From NCBI RefSeq assembly GCF_052161655.1, contig NZ_CP197418.1, positions 1,302,001-1,366,000 on the forward strand: a stretch of 64,000 nt of DNA. The letters are read 5' to 3'. The notes beneath the pieces are model-generated. The model was not told the DNA's origin, searched no databases, and worked only from the letters and a program-made list of their open reading frames with translations. The DNA comes from Novipirellula sp052161655. GTDB lineage: Bacteria; Planctomycetota; Planctomycetia; Pirellulales; Pirellulaceae. A program made the translations under genes and the position numbers. This document shows, piece by piece, positions 7,549 to 16,566 of the stretch. Numbering within the stretch: the first letter of the stretch is position 1; every line of letters begins with the position of its first letter.

Positions 7549-9144
7549 TTATTCCTTTCGCGTATATACCTGCGGATACTTGAACGTCGGTTCCCCGTCG
7601 GGGCAGAGATAGACGAACCGTTCCGACAGTTTTCGCTTTACACCTGGCTTGGCATCCATCAGCGTGACGCTTAGTTCCACTGGGGCATCCTCGGTAGGTC
7701 GCACGAGAAGATGAGCGATCCAGTCGCCTGTGTCGGTGCGGTTTGCGGATGCCGAAACAACTTCGCCGCGAATGGTTGCAACATCGACGTTGACGGTTTT
7801 CTTCTTTCGCGTCGCAATCGCTTCTCCGGCAAAACGGATATCCATGGCGATGAATCCGTCTTGCCGCTGCACATCAAAATAGGTCGCCCGCGCAACCTCG
7901 GTTTGGTCACTGCGATCGCCGGGGAAGAAGGAAACTTGGTAACTCAGTTCCAATGGCGTATCGAGCGTCGGCTTTGCATCTGGAATCCAGTAGGCGGCGA
8001 TGTTGTCGATCCCTTCGTGGGCTCCCGGCAATTCGAGTAATTCGACGACGCCATTTTCCCATCCTCGTTTTGGACGTACCCAAACGCTGGGTCGTTTGTG
8101 GTATTGAGCGTTATGGTCGTCAAAGTGATAGAAAGCTCGGTTGCGCTGCAATACACCGAACCCTTTCAATTTGTCAACGCGGAACTGACTGACCGAAGGA
8201 TAGCTTTGACGAGCAAACGCACGCCATATCCATCCTTCGTCCTCGGTTTGAATCAGCAGTCCGTCTGAATCGTGGACGGCAGGACGATTGTCCAGTGGCG
8301 GCCCCATCAACCCATCGCCCCACATCCACATGCTGGTCAGCGGTGCCAAACCGATCTTTTCCGGCAGCGAACGAAAGTGCAACGAGCATTGGACATCAAC
8401 AATGGTTTCCGTCGTGCCGGGTGTCAGCGTGAATTGGTAGGCGCCACTCGCCGAAGGGCTGTCCATTAACGCCAAGATCGAGAGTTCTTCATCACTCGTC
8501 TTGGGACTCTGGACCCAAAACGATTTGAAAAACGGAAACTCTTCGTCGCGATTGAGCGCAACATCAATTGCCAGTCCGCGAGCTGAGGTGCCGTAGAGCG
8601 TGTCGGCGCTTCGCCCACGAAAGTAGCTCGAACCGAGGAACGTCAACATCTCTTGTCCATCGCTTTGGCCTGGAAAGCGGCCTGCGATCTTGATGCCCGC
8701 GTGTCCCGAATCGCGAACCACTTTTTCCGCAATCGGCGTTCGGTAGTGAAAGTTATTTGAGGAAAAAGGGATTTCTCGTGTGACCCCTTTTTCGGTGGTG
8801 TACAGCGAAACGCGATCGCGTTGCACAAAGCCGCGATGAAACGTCTCGAGCCAAAACGGAAGTCCGTCTTTCCACCACACCGCCTTCTCGGGCCGGAAGC
8901 TGATATCGCGATATTGTTCGTAGCTCATTTGAGAGAGCGCCGCAGGCGGTTCAGCACGCGGCTGGAATTCTGCCTTGGCGGTCGCCGCGGCCAACGTCTT
9001 TAGTTCCGCAAAGCTGCTGATCTGCTTACCTGGATTCGCTGCCTGACTTTGTACTGGATTTACACGAAGTCGTGATGATTCAGCCGAGGTGGTGCCATCG
9101 AAAAAAGCAAACAGCAGCGTTAATGCTGTAAAGAGTCGCAACAT
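7549..9144 (-). CDS. opgG: Periplasmic glucan biosynthesis protein OpgG/OpgD family
   Basis: Periplasmic protein of 531 residues with an N-terminal Sec signal (MLRLFTALTLLFAFFDG then TTSAES). The mature part starts with the family hallmark F-A-E-L-K-T-L-A-A, then YEQYRDISFRPEKAVWW, FNNFHYR-type (SSNNFHYRTPI), and the C-terminal beta-sandwich. In proteobacteria the family is needed for backbone maturation of osmoregulated periplasmic glucans; E. coli OpgD has been shown to be a beta-1,2-glucanase (GH186). Start: ATG at 9144, as upstream in-frame TTG codons would spoil the signal peptide. It stands ~85 bp downstream of a GH144-type gene on the same strand. A sigma-54-like site lies 50 bases upstream. 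Confidence 0.9.
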   Translation of the reverse strand: MLRLFTALTLLFAFFDGTTSAESSRLRVNPVQSQAANPGKQISSFAELKTLAAATAKAEFQPRAEPPAALSQMSYEQYRDISFRPEKAVWWKDGLPFWLETFHRGFVQRDRVSLYTTEKGVTREIPFSSNNFHYRTPIAEKVVRDSGHAGIKIAGRFPGQSDGQEMLTFLGSSYFRGRSADTLYGTSARGLAIDVALNRDEEFPFFKSFWVQSPKTSDEELSILALMDSPSASGAYQFTLTPGTTETIVDVQCSLHFRSLPEKIGLAPLTSMWMWGDGLMGPPLDNRPAVHDSDGLLIQTEDEGWIWRAFARQSYPSVSQFRVDKLKGFGVLQRNRAFYHFDDHNAQYHKRPSVWVRPKRGWENGVVELLELPGAHEGIDNIAAYWIPDAKPTLDTPLELSYQVSFFPGDRSDQTEVARATYFDVQRQDGFIAMDIRFAGEAIATRKKKTVNVDVATIRGEVVSASANRTDTGDWIAHLLVRPTEDAPVELSVTLMDAKPGVKRKLSERFVYLCPDGEPTFKYPQVYTRKE

Positions 9145-9193
9145 AAGGAGAATCCCGTGGTGAAAAGAGTAAACCAAGCGGGATTGATCACGA

Positions 9194-9210
9194 AGCAACA
9201 AGTGTGCCGT
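9194..9210 (-). promoter_or_regulatory. Sigma-54-like promoter for opgG
   Basis: Minus strand ACGGCACACTTGTTGCT: GGCAC and TTGCT with exact GG-N10-GC spacing, 50 bases before the opgG ATG. Confidence 0.55.
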
Positions 9211-9228
9211 TCAGCTTTTAGCGTGTCG

Positions 9229-10566
9229 CTAAGCGAAACCGGCTAGCTTGAGTGCTCGATTCGCTGCAGGATGTCGCATGAACGCGTCCCACACGCCACC
9301 GGTCAACAAGTTTTCAGCCATCACCAGCGTGATACCGGTGTCGATCCCAATCACGTCACGGCCAACCCACTGAGTCGCCGGGTTGTAGGCGTTCACGAAA
9401 CCATAGCGAGAGTAGACTTTGTCGCCGAAGTGCTGTTTTTGATAACGAAGTGTGCGGAGGGCTTCGTTGGGAACGATCGCCAATCCACCCGCCGCAGCAC
9501 TGGGAACAATCGTGCCATCGATATCACGGTCGGGTTCGCAGCGGCCGTTTTCATAGGGGCCACCCCAATCGCGATACCCACTGGCGCTATCGCTGCTGGT
9601 CAACCCCCACATGTCGCTGCCGTAATGTCGCATCTGCGCTGGATAGCGGTTGCCCAGTTCAGTCATGAACGCGATTTGAGCATGGTGAGCTCGGACGGAA
9701 TTGTCCCAATAACTTCGTCCGCTGGCAGATCGGACGTTGCGAAAATCGAAAAACGCCATCGGATATTGGTGCACAAACAGCGGTGGATAGCTGATGAAGT
9801 CTTCACCGTTATGTTGCAATACGGGCGAGCGTCGCCACGCTTGCCAGCATCGCGGTGGGATGGGCGAGTTCGGTGCCCCAATAGCCAACAGCACCAGCAC
9901 GATCAGCTCACTGAAACTGTCCCATTGATGCGAGATCATGCCCGATTCCGGCGTCCATCCCATATGTAGCATATCGTTCGCGCCGAGCATCCACTGCCAA
10001 TCCACTCGGCGGTAAAGTTCGTCGGCCATGTGGACAATTTCCAAATCATCCGAAAACGTAGTCGCTGCGGTCATTGCACCGGTTATCAGCAAGGCTGTAT
10101 CGATCGACGAGGCTTCGGCCCCTGGGGATCGCTTGCCGCTGGCGGCATCAAAGAAGTGATAGACAAATCCTTCTTTGTGACTGGCCAACGTCAGCAACGA
10201 ATGCAGCAATTGCCGAGTCCGATCGGCCGCATGTTCGCGAGGGACCCACTCGTTTCGGGCGGCCACACTGTGGGCCGTTAGTCCAAATCCACACGCCGCC
10301 GAGCTGGCGTGATCACTGAACCACGATCCATCGGTAGCCCCGCGGTCCGAAATGAACCCCGTCTTAGGATGGGCTGCGTCGACGAAAAATTGATAGCAAC
10401 GTTGTTGCAAATCAAGCAGAAAGCTGTGGTCGTTTTGTTCCATCGCCGCAGGTTCTTGCCGAAGGGAGGAAACGAGTAGAGATTCGACGGCATTTGCCTT
10501 TGAAAGCAAATTTGAGGGAGCCATTGAAAGCGACAGTCCCGTCGCCAAAAAGGTGCGTCGCTTCAT
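9229..10566 (-). CDS. Glycoamylase-family (GH144-like) exported beta-glucanase
   Basis: 445 residues, start ATG at 10566 giving a twin-arginine-like signal (MKRRTFLATGLSLSMAPSN). The rest fits the PF10091 'glycoamylase' family, which contains GH144 endo-beta-1,2-glucanases: FFVDAAHPKTGFISDRGATD near residue 50, SSIDTALLITGAMTAA, MLHMGWTPESG, YWDNSVRAHHAQIAF and the C-terminal NPATQWVGRDVIGIDTG. An (alpha/alpha)6 barrel is expected. It lies between opgG and opgH, so cleavage or remodelling of beta-1,2-linked periplasmic glucan is the most likely role. Beta-1,2 specificity is inferred from family and context. Confidence 0.85.
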   Translation of the reverse strand: MKRRTFLATGLSLSMAPSNLLSKANAVESLLVSSLRQEPAAMEQNDHSFLLDLQQRCYQFFVDAAHPKTGFISDRGATDGSWFSDHASSAACGFGLTAHSVAARNEWVPREHAADRTRQLLHSLLTLASHKEGFVYHFFDAASGKRSPGAEASSIDTALLITGAMTAATTFSDDLEIVHMADELYRRVDWQWMLGANDMLHMGWTPESGMISHQWDSFSELIVLVLLAIGAPNSPIPPRCWQAWRRSPVLQHNGEDFISYPPLFVHQYPMAFFDFRNVRSASGRSYWDNSVRAHHAQIAFMTELGNRYPAQMRHYGSDMWGLTSSDSASGYRDWGGPYENGRCEPDRDIDGTIVPSAAAGGLAIVPNEALRTLRYQKQHFGDKVYSRYGFVNAYNPATQWVGRDVIGIDTGITLVMAENLLTGGVWDAFMRHPAANRALKLAGFA

Positions 10567-11020
10567 TGCGAGCCTGTTTGTGGGGGGGAGGGAGCGGGGT
10601 TGGAGTTTCGTTGCCTCGGGATGACGCAACGTCGGAAAACGCCAAAAGCCTATGACACAGGCGGTCTGCTTTACTGCCAAGCAACCGATTGGTCGCAAAT
10701 TGAGCAGCAAACCGTGGGGCGTCAGGTGACTCTGACGATTCGGATGACATTACCGGAGCCAACGGAAACTTCACAATCGAAATGCTAAATAATCTTTCCT
10801 ACGGCGTTAATGGCAAAATGTTCCCGCACAGGGTTTCTATGTGAACCTCGCCCCCCTTGGTAAAGGCGTGGCCTCTTTAATCCCACACCGGCGGCAGGCG
10901 GTCAAAGATTTCGTGACTGCGTGGAAGATGTTGTGGCACAACGTTTGTACTTACATCGAAATCGTAGGGACGACGGAGTGGTTTCCGCTCAACTCATCTG
11001 CTTTTCCAAGGATCAATTTC
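10567..11020. other. 454-bp intergenic region between GH144-like gene and opg-linked gene
   Basis: Divergent promoters are expected here, but I recognise no clear -24/-12 or -35/-10 element. It contains a G-run (GGGGGGGAGGGAG near 10585-10600) just upstream of the GH144-like gene. Short frames in it have no family resemblance. Confidence 0.5.
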
Positions 11021-11479
11021 ATGTCCGTTTCGCAAACTGCGTTTTCGCATAATTACACGGGTGCTTCGTTTAGCACGCCTAGCGTTCTAACCTATCCATC
11101 CGATCTGGATCGTTCGCGTCAACAAGTGAAATCCTACTTACAAAAGTGTGGTGTTTCAGGCGAGCGAGCAACGGCTGAAAGTGATCGAATTGTGAGGCAG
11201 GCAGCGACCCAAGTCGCGTCGCAATCCGCTTCAGGACAATCGGCCGATCTCACTCGGGCTTCGATGATATTGGCGATCGAAGAATTGACTAGGATGCCTT
11301 CACCATCACAGTCGACTCGCGAGGTAATCCCCGCGTCGATCGATCGTCCGATGTGGAACGCGAGTCCCGTTCGCCGTGCAGCGCCACTGCGAATGGAGTG
11401 GTGGGTGGGGCAGCTTTTAGGCGGCAACCGAACGGCGATCCTGAAGGGACGTCGGCGGTACGCTGGACAGCAGAACTAA
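11021..11479 (+). CDS. Hypothetical helical protein upstream of opgH
   Basis: 152 residues; not recognised. The start ATG at 11021 (MSVSQTAFSHNYTG) has AAGGA about 9 bases upstream; the frame continues upstream to 10841 but that part looks non-coding. The N-terminal half is low-complexity Ser/Thr; residues ~30-95 are predicted helical (RSRQQVKSYLQKCGVSGERA, then QAATQVASQ). The C-terminus is basic and Trp/Arg-rich (RMEWWVGQLLGGNR, GRRRYAGQQ). No signal peptide. Its position before opgH on the same strand suggests a link to glucan synthesis, but a hairpin repeat lies between them. Confidence 0.5.
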   Translation: MSVSQTAFSHNYTGASFSTPSVLTYPSDLDRSRQQVKSYLQKCGVSGERATAESDRIVRQAATQVASQSASGQSADLTRASMILAIEELTRMPSPSQSTREVIPASIDRPMWNASPVRRAAPLRMEWWVGQLLGGNRTAILKGRRRYAGQQN

Positions 11480-11531
11480 CGAATGCTCTTGAGCATTGTG
11501 CAGTTCAAAACGAGTCATTCGACAAAATGTT

Positions 11532-11610
11532 CTGAGCTGACGGCGCTAGCCACGGGCCTTACTGTTTGATAACGATTGCGTCGGGGCCCGCGGCTAGTGC
11601 CGTCGGCTCA
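11532..11610. repeat. Palindromic repeat B, core copy
   Basis: Arms TGAGCTGACGGCGCTAGCCA and (reverse complement) CGGCTAGTGCCGTCGGCTCA, with ~27 bases between. The same core forms the centre of the 154-bp elements at 13831 and 50255. Confidence 0.85.
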
Positions 11611-11729
11611 CAGCATGGCCGATATTTCACTGGCGTAGACCGAGCAACCTGCTTCGCGGTTGGCGGCGCGAGCACCCATTCCTTTTCTTGTTTTTAAAAA
11701 GTCCGAACATGATGAACGAGGCTACCGTT

Positions 11730-13760
11730 ATGCAAAGTCCGACTCAAAATTCGATTCCGCACGATCCCGCACGCACAACGAAATGGATTCGTCGAGTTGT
11801 GTTTGTCTGGACGTTGATTGGAACGGCGATCGCCACCGCGACCTATTATTGGGTGATCGCAGGTGGAAACCAGCTGAACCTGTTTGAGCTGCTTAGCTTG
11901 CCGCTCTTCGCGTTGCTGTTTGGCTGGATTGTGTTTTCGTTTTCGCTAGCGTCGCTGGGGTTTGTCAGTTTGTGGCGTCGCTCGCCCTGCGATGTATCAC
12001 CGTCCGCGGACGAGTCGATTCCGTCGGGCGATGATCGCTTCTCGGCTCGTACGGCGATCCTGATGCCGGTTTACAACGAGTCGCCTCATCGTGTGTTCGC
12101 AGGGATCGAAGCGATGCTTGCGTCGCTCAAATCGATCGATGCCGTTGGCCAGTTCGACTTTTATGTTCTGAGCGATTCGACCGACCACGAGATTTGGCTT
12201 CAAGAGGAGCGAGCTTGGTCGGAATTGTTGCAAAAGCACGGCGAGGATGTGAATGTTTATTATCGTCATCGGGCCAAAAACATCGCACGGAAAGCGGGCA
12301 ATATCGCCGACTTTTGTGGTCGTTGGGGCAGCCGATATCGGTACATGATCGTGCTGGACGCGGATAGTTTGGTCGACGCGTCAACGATGGTCGAATTGGT
12401 GCGGCGGATGGAAGCTGATGACGCGTTGGGGATCCTGCAAGTGCCACCGACTCCGGTGGGACGCAATTCGCTGTTCGCTCGGCTACAACAATTTTCCGCC
12501 CACGTGTATGGCCCCATCTTTGTCGCCGGTTTTGCCAAGTGGGCTGGCGACGAAGGCAACTATTGGGGGCACAATGCGATCATTCGCATCAAGCCGTTTC
12601 TGAGGTACTGCGGCCTTCCCGTGCTGCCGGGCAAGGCACCTCTCGGAGGCGAGATCCTCAGTCATGACTTCGTCGAAGCCGCGCTGATGCTGCGTGCCGG
12701 ATGGAAAGTGCAGCTGGCGACCGATCTGGGCGGCAGTTTTGAAGAATGTCCAACCACGATCGCCGACTATGCTCAACGTGATCAACGATGGTGTCAAGGA
12801 AATCTTCAGCATCTGCAATTGTTGATCAGCGAAGGGTTTCGACCACTCAGCCGATTGCATTTTGCTTCGGGAGTGATGTCATACGTTGCCTCTCCGATCT
12901 GGATTCTGTTCACCGTACTGTGCGTGATCGGAACGATCCTCGATCGCATTGCAGATCCCGAGCCTCGGGGGCCGCAATTCGATTCCGGAGCCCTGATCCT
13001 GTTTGTTGTTTCAATGTCGCTGTTGTTATTGCCCAAGTTTTGGAGTTTGCTGATCGCGATCCGAAGCACGCAAAACGCAGAACTACTGGGCGGCCGTTTG
13101 CGGCTGGTCGCCAGCTTGATGATCGAGGTTGTGGCGTCGGTGTTATTGTCGCCGATCATGGCGATTTACCACAGTCGGTTTGTGCTGGCCACATTGCGAG
13201 GCACCAACGTCAAATGGTCTGCGCAGACGCGTGATGAACAGGGAGTCGCATGGCGTGACGCGGCCAAACGTTTTGGTTTTGTTACGGTGCTCAGCATCGG
13301 GGTGACGGTCGCGTTAGCGTTTTACGCTCCCGCGTTTCTGGTTTGGTTCTCGCCGTTGTTGGCCGGTTTGATCTTGTCGATTCCGATCGATGTAGCGATG
13401 GGAAGCCAATGGCTTGGTACCCAAATGCGTCAACAACGATTGTTGTTGATTCCTGAAGAGACATCACCCAGTCAGCTGAAGCGGGATCACGAGGATGCAC
13501 TGACCCATTCTACAGCGACGCCCTTGTTCAGCGAGTCACTGTTTGAACAAGTCATTTTTGATCCCCAGTTCTTTTTGCTACATCGCCGCATTCAATTAGC
13601 CAGCGAAGCGAATATCGCGATGCCGACCAACCAGCGAAAAGCAATCGAAGCAGCGTGGAGTGCAAGCGGTATGGCGGGGATACCCGAAGAGTCACGTCCG
13701 GCGTTATTAGCGGATGCCGACACGCTGATGGCACTGCATCTAGAGTCACAATCAAAGTGA
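11730..13760 (+). CDS. opgH: Glucans biosynthesis glucosyltransferase OpgH (MdoH)
   Basis: Inner-membrane GT2 glucosyltransferase building the linear beta-1,2 backbone of osmoregulated periplasmic glucans from UDP-glucose. 676 residues from ATG 11730 (GAGG 8 bases upstream); ATG 11709/11712 is an alternative. Two N-terminal membrane helices (~25-45, ~55-85) precede the catalytic domain: ILMPVYNE, LDADSLVDAS (D-x-D), a third Asp in LSHDFVEA, and QRDQRWCQGN, the Q-x-x-R-W motif. Several C-terminal membrane helices follow. The E. coli protein is ~847 residues; here the N-terminal and C-terminal extensions are short. Together with OpgG and the GH144-like enzyme it forms a glucan locus. Confidence 0.92.
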   Translation: MQSPTQNSIPHDPARTTKWIRRVVFVWTLIGTAIATATYYWVIAGGNQLNLFELLSLPLFALLFGWIVFSFSLASLGFVSLWRRSPCDVSPSADESIPSGDDRFSARTAILMPVYNESPHRVFAGIEAMLASLKSIDAVGQFDFYVLSDSTDHEIWLQEERAWSELLQKHGEDVNVYYRHRAKNIARKAGNIADFCGRWGSRYRYMIVLDADSLVDASTMVELVRRMEADDALGILQVPPTPVGRNSLFARLQQFSAHVYGPIFVAGFAKWAGDEGNYWGHNAIIRIKPFLRYCGLPVLPGKAPLGGEILSHDFVEAALMLRAGWKVQLATDLGGSFEECPTTIADYAQRDQRWCQGNLQHLQLLISEGFRPLSRLHFASGVMSYVASPIWILFTVLCVIGTILDRIADPEPRGPQFDSGALILFVVSMSLLLLPKFWSLLIAIRSTQNAELLGGRLRLVASLMIEVVASVLLSPIMAIYHSRFVLATLRGTNVKWSAQTRDEQGVAWRDAAKRFGFVTVLSIGVTVALAFYAPAFLVWFSPLLAGLILSIPIDVAMGSQWLGTQMRQQRLLLIPEETSPSQLKRDHEDALTHSTATPLFSESLFEQVIFDPQFFLLHRRIQLASEANIAMPTNQRKAIEAAWSASGMAGIPEESRPALLADADTLMALHLESQSK

Positions 13761-13830
13761 CCGTGGCGTTTATTTGCACTCCCGCCACGATATCGACATT
13801 GTGCAGTTTTTGGTGGTTTGGTTGCCACAG

Positions 13831-13984
13831 TAAGCAGGTCGTTCGGTATATACCGGTGAAACGTCGGTCCTTTTGTGAGCCGACTGCGCTAGCCGCGGGG
13901 GGCGTCAATATTGCAGGAAACATGCCCGCGGCTAGCGCCGTCGGCTCAGATCATTATGTCGAATGACTTATATTGAATTGCTTT
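13831..13984 (+). repeat. 154-bp MITE-like element, copy 1
   Basis: Starts TAAGCAGGTCGTTCGGTATA and ends in TATATTGAATTGCTTT; its ends are imperfect inverted repeats. The centre holds repeat B arms (GAGCCGACTGCGCTAGCCGC and GCGGCTAGCGCCGTCGGCTC) around GCGTCAATATTGCAGGAAAC. A second copy of equal length lies at 50255-50408, near-identical over the whole 154 bp. No coding capacity. Confidence 0.85.
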
Positions 13985-14086
13985 GCTACCGTCGCCAGAC
14001 GGTGGAGGTAGGTCAACACTCCACGCTCTGGCGAGCGTAGCCACGGCAACAGGCTAGTCGCTTAGCAGAAGCAGCCGCGACCAACT

Positions 14087-14578
14087 CTAAACCACTTCTT
14101 GGGCTTGCAGCATCCAGAGGTGTTTTTCCAGCGGTGCACAGATGCCAATACACATATCTTCGCTGATCGGATCGAGATCGCCGAGCTTTTCGATCGCACT
14201 GCGCAGCGAATCGATCGTCGTTTTCATCGCGTCGGCTGACAACGTCACGGTCTCGCTGACCTTGACGAACTCGCGGGGGTAGGCGGCCAATTCGCTCGAT
14301 TGAGCCACGGTGTCGGCCCGCCCGTCGGGTACAACGCCCAGTGTGCTGATGCGTTCAGCGATTTCGTCACTCGCGTCGCGAACCGTTGCGATGATCTCGT
14401 CCAATTGGAGATGGATGCTGCGGAAATTGGGGCCCACTACGTTCCAGTGAGCTTGCTTCAGCAGTAGAGCAAGATCGATCAGATTGACCAGGTTTTGCTG
14501 CAACAAGCCAGAAACTTTGTCGTTTTTCTTGTTGCTAAGAATGTCACGTTTGAAGACAGATTGAGTGTCAGTGGTCAT
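14087..14578 (-). CDS. dps: Dps family DNA-protecting ferritin-like protein
   Basis: 163-residue mini-ferritin that forms a dodecamer, oxidises Fe(II) with peroxide, and protects DNA in starvation or oxidative stress. The inter-subunit ferroxidase ligands are visible: His in LLLKQAHWNVVGPNF (~40-54) and the acidic residues of HLQLDEI...DASDEIAERI (~57-75). Length and motifs are typical. The start ATG is at 14576-14578. A sigma-54-like site lies ~95 bases upstream. Context with ferritin, dodecin and Usp genes in this window fits a stress role. Confidence 0.95.
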   Translation of the reverse strand: MTTDTQSVFKRDILSNKKNDKVSGLLQQNLVNLIDLALLLKQAHWNVVGPNFRSIHLQLDEIIATVRDASDEIAERISTLGVVPDGRADTVAQSSELAAYPREFVKVSETVTLSADAMKTTIDSLRSAIEKLGDLDPISEDMCIGICAPLEKHLWMLQAQEVV

Positions 14579-14672
14579 GGTTACTTAGAGTCATTGTGGT
14601 TTGAATGGAACGCCTGATGGGGGCAATCCCCGTCGCTGGCGATTCACGACTGCGTGAATACCGTGACTTCAA

Positions 14673-14689
14673 AGCAAACTTTGGACCAA
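14673..14689 (-). promoter_or_regulatory. Sigma-54-like promoter for dps
   Basis: Minus strand TTGGTCCAAAGTTTGCT: TTGG and TTTGCT with exact GG-N10-GC spacing; the CAC part of the -24 box is degenerate. About 95 bases before the dps start. Confidence 0.4.
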
Positions 14690-14883
14690 AGCGAGCATGA
14701 CGACGATCACGCAAAGAGGCCGTGTGGTTGCGGCCAAATAATCCCCAGTTTTCCGAACCAATTTCTATAATTCGAATGAGCGGTGGATGCGGAATCACCA
14801 GACTGGACGGAAACCGCGCAGTGGACCAATAGCCTAGCGCGATCGATTCTTAGCCCTGTCGCTGCTGCTTCGCGAGATCCGCT

Positions 14884-15441
14884 TTACTCTTTTTCGCTTT
14901 CGATCGTTTTGCCAAGTCCGGGGACGGGGTCGCCTTGGTCTTTTTGCAGCGTGAAGAGCATTATCTTGCTCCCCTTAGGCGATTTGAATTCCGTCGGTCG
15001 CTCGCCACCTGGCAGTGCGTAACACAGGACCCAGCGGTTTTTGCCATCAAATTTGATGATGCCCGGTGCGGCCATCTTTTGAGTTTGTTCAGAGGCTCCA
15101 TCCTGCTTATCCCGCGCGACTTCACTTGGTCGTGCCGTCTCCGGAACCGAAGTCATGGAGATGTGCATCGGGTCCTGCGAATCGTCGACGGTAAAGACCG
15201 CTTGAAACCGTTGTTGTTGGTCACGGTCGTAGGTCACGATTAAGTTGGCTGTCACCGACACGGTGCTGCCGTCAAGTTCATGTTTGGACAGCTCACGTCC
15301 TTGGTTGACGCCATCGACGATCTGCCATCGTCCCTGCATCCTCTCATTCGCCGTGTCACTGGATTTGTCATCGGCACTGGCGATTCCCGAAAAGGAGACG
15401 CCTAAGGCAATCGCGGCAGCCATCATCAGTGTGTAACGCAT
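14884..15441 (-). CDS. Secreted TIGR03067-type planctomycete protein
   Basis: 185 residues with a Sec signal (MRYTLMMAAAIALGVSFS, cut near IASA-DD). The mature part has the TIGR03067 pattern: M-Q-G-R-W-Q-I-V-D-G at ~37, then a lipocalin-like beta-rich domain with DPMHISMTSVPET, GIIKFDGKNRWVLCYALPGG, and RPTEFKSPKGSK near the end. Families of this type are expanded in planctomycetes; their function is not known. Probably periplasmic. It is followed downstream by dps on the same strand, ~300 bases away. Confidence 0.8.
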   Translation of the reverse strand: MRYTLMMAAAIALGVSFSGIASADDKSSDTANERMQGRWQIVDGVNQGRELSKHELDGSTVSVTANLIVTYDRDQQQRFQAVFTVDDSQDPMHISMTSVPETARPSEVARDKQDGASEQTQKMAAPGIIKFDGKNRWVLCYALPGGERPTEFKSPKGSKIMLFTLQKDQGDPVPGLGKTIESEKE

Positions 15442-15544
15442 GGTTCTCTCGTTTTAGAAGAAACGGTGCTTTCAAGGTTTATTTAAACGCAGCGGTTTGA
15501 CGCAACAAGAAGGCACGTCGCGGAAAAGCAAACTGCCACCGTGT

Positions 15545-15766
15545 TTAGGCCGACCGCCGCAAGTAGTCTTTTAATCGGTTTACTGAAACGCTTGGCTTTG
15601 CTGAGTTAGTTGCGGGTTTTGAATCGAGTTCCGCTCGTCGAATAGGAACGTCGCGTGGAGCCTCGATGGCGAGTTGGACGCGATTGCCCTTGGCCCTGGT
15701 AACGGTCAGAACAATGTCGTCGCCAAGTCGAATCGATTCACCTGATTTACGGCTAAGTACCAACAT
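15545..15766 (-). CDS. csrA: Carbon storage regulator CsrA
   Basis: Small RNA-binding dimer (73 residues) that blocks translation of target mRNAs by binding GGA motifs. Sequence MLVLSRKSGESIRLGDDIVL then VQLAIEAPRDVPIRRAEL is unmistakable; the RNA-contact residues (R/K near position 4-7 and the V-x-I-R-R-A-E segment) are present. The C-terminal ~20 residues are longer than in E. coli CsrA (61 residues). A monocistronic gene in its neighbourhood of stress genes. Confidence 0.97.
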   Translation of the reverse strand: MLVLSRKSGESIRLGDDIVLTVTRAKGNRVQLAIEAPRDVPIRRAELDSKPATNSAKPSVSVNRLKDYLRRSA

Positions 15767-16255
15767 GATTTCATCCTTGAAGGTTTTGAGTCACAGTCAT
15801 CCATTGAGAGTTGAGTGATAGAGCGAATTAGCACTTGGCGTGCCATGCACTGGTTTTCCCAACATTGGAATCGGTGTCACTTTCACGAATTGCCAGGTTT
15901 TATCACGTATTTGCGGTTTTTACTTTCAGTTCACCCGTCCCGATTGATGCGGTCATCCCTGGTTGTTCTGCCAAACTGGTTGATGCGGGATCAGTTTGGA
16001 TCCCTCGCTGGTCACGCAGCAACGTTCAGTTGGTCGTTGTCGACGATGCTACCAAAGCACTCAACTTGATCTGCTTTCGCGCAACGACGGATTGTGCCCG
16101 AGCAGATGAGGCGTGTTTAGCTGCGAATTTTGAATCGTCGTTCTATGGATTTAGATGATCCGTAACGGTATGGCACACTAAATGCGTCTGCAGTTTTGAC
16201 AGTGGCATGAAGCATTCATCGCCACTTTCACCACTTCAAAACTAAGGAGCTTACG
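15767..16255 (+). other. Intergenic region upstream of the DUF1328 gene
   Basis: 489 bases with no convincing gene; one frame at 15835-16158 has no ribosome site and no family resemblance. The only clear element is a sigma-54-like site at 16170-16186. Confidence 0.5.
16170..16186 (+). promoter_or_regulatory. Sigma-54-like promoter for the DUF1328 gene
   Basis: ATGGCACACTAAATGCG: TGGCAC at -24, TGC at -12, exact GG-N10-GC spacing; 70 bases before the ATG at 16256. Confidence 0.6.
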
Positions 16256-16423
16256 ATGTTAGGTTGGGCATTAACTTTTTTGGTCATTGCGTTGATTGCG
16301 GCCGCACTTGGTTTCGGCGTTGTCGCTGGAACGGCTGCGAGTATCGCGAAAATTTTGTTCGTTGTGTTCTTGGTGTTGTTCGTCATCAGCTTGGTGATGG
16401 GACGACGCGGCCCCGTCGCGTGA
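16256..16423 (+). CDS. DUF1328 small membrane protein
   Basis: 55 residues, made almost entirely of two membrane helices: MLGWALTFLVIALIAAALGF and KILFVVFLVLFVISLVMG, separated by the GVVAGTAASIA turn, ending GRRGPVA. This matches the YtjA/DUF1328 family of small inner-membrane proteins, often stress-induced; function unknown. AAGGAG lies 8 bases before the ATG. Probable sigma-54 control. Confidence 0.9.
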   Translation: MLGWALTFLVIALIAAALGFGVVAGTAASIAKILFVVFLVLFVISLVMGRRGPVA

Positions 16424-16566
16424 TCGATGGCACAACCATTCCATTGCGTTATTGCGCCGTTGATTCGACGCAATGTTCAATTAATGCAAGGTTGAGCGAG
16501 GTGCGGCACCGTCGTGCTGCTTGACCTTGCGTCGGATGGAAAGCGGCGTTTGCGGGAGAGGCGATC

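Noticed and set aside
9145..9201. Longer start for the opgG product
   Set aside because: It would begin with TTG and place a non-signal sequence before the signal peptide; ATG 9144 is better.
15835..16158. A 107-codon plus-strand frame between csrA and DUF1328
   Set aside because: No ribosome site, no family pattern, and poor composition; I treat the region as intergenic.
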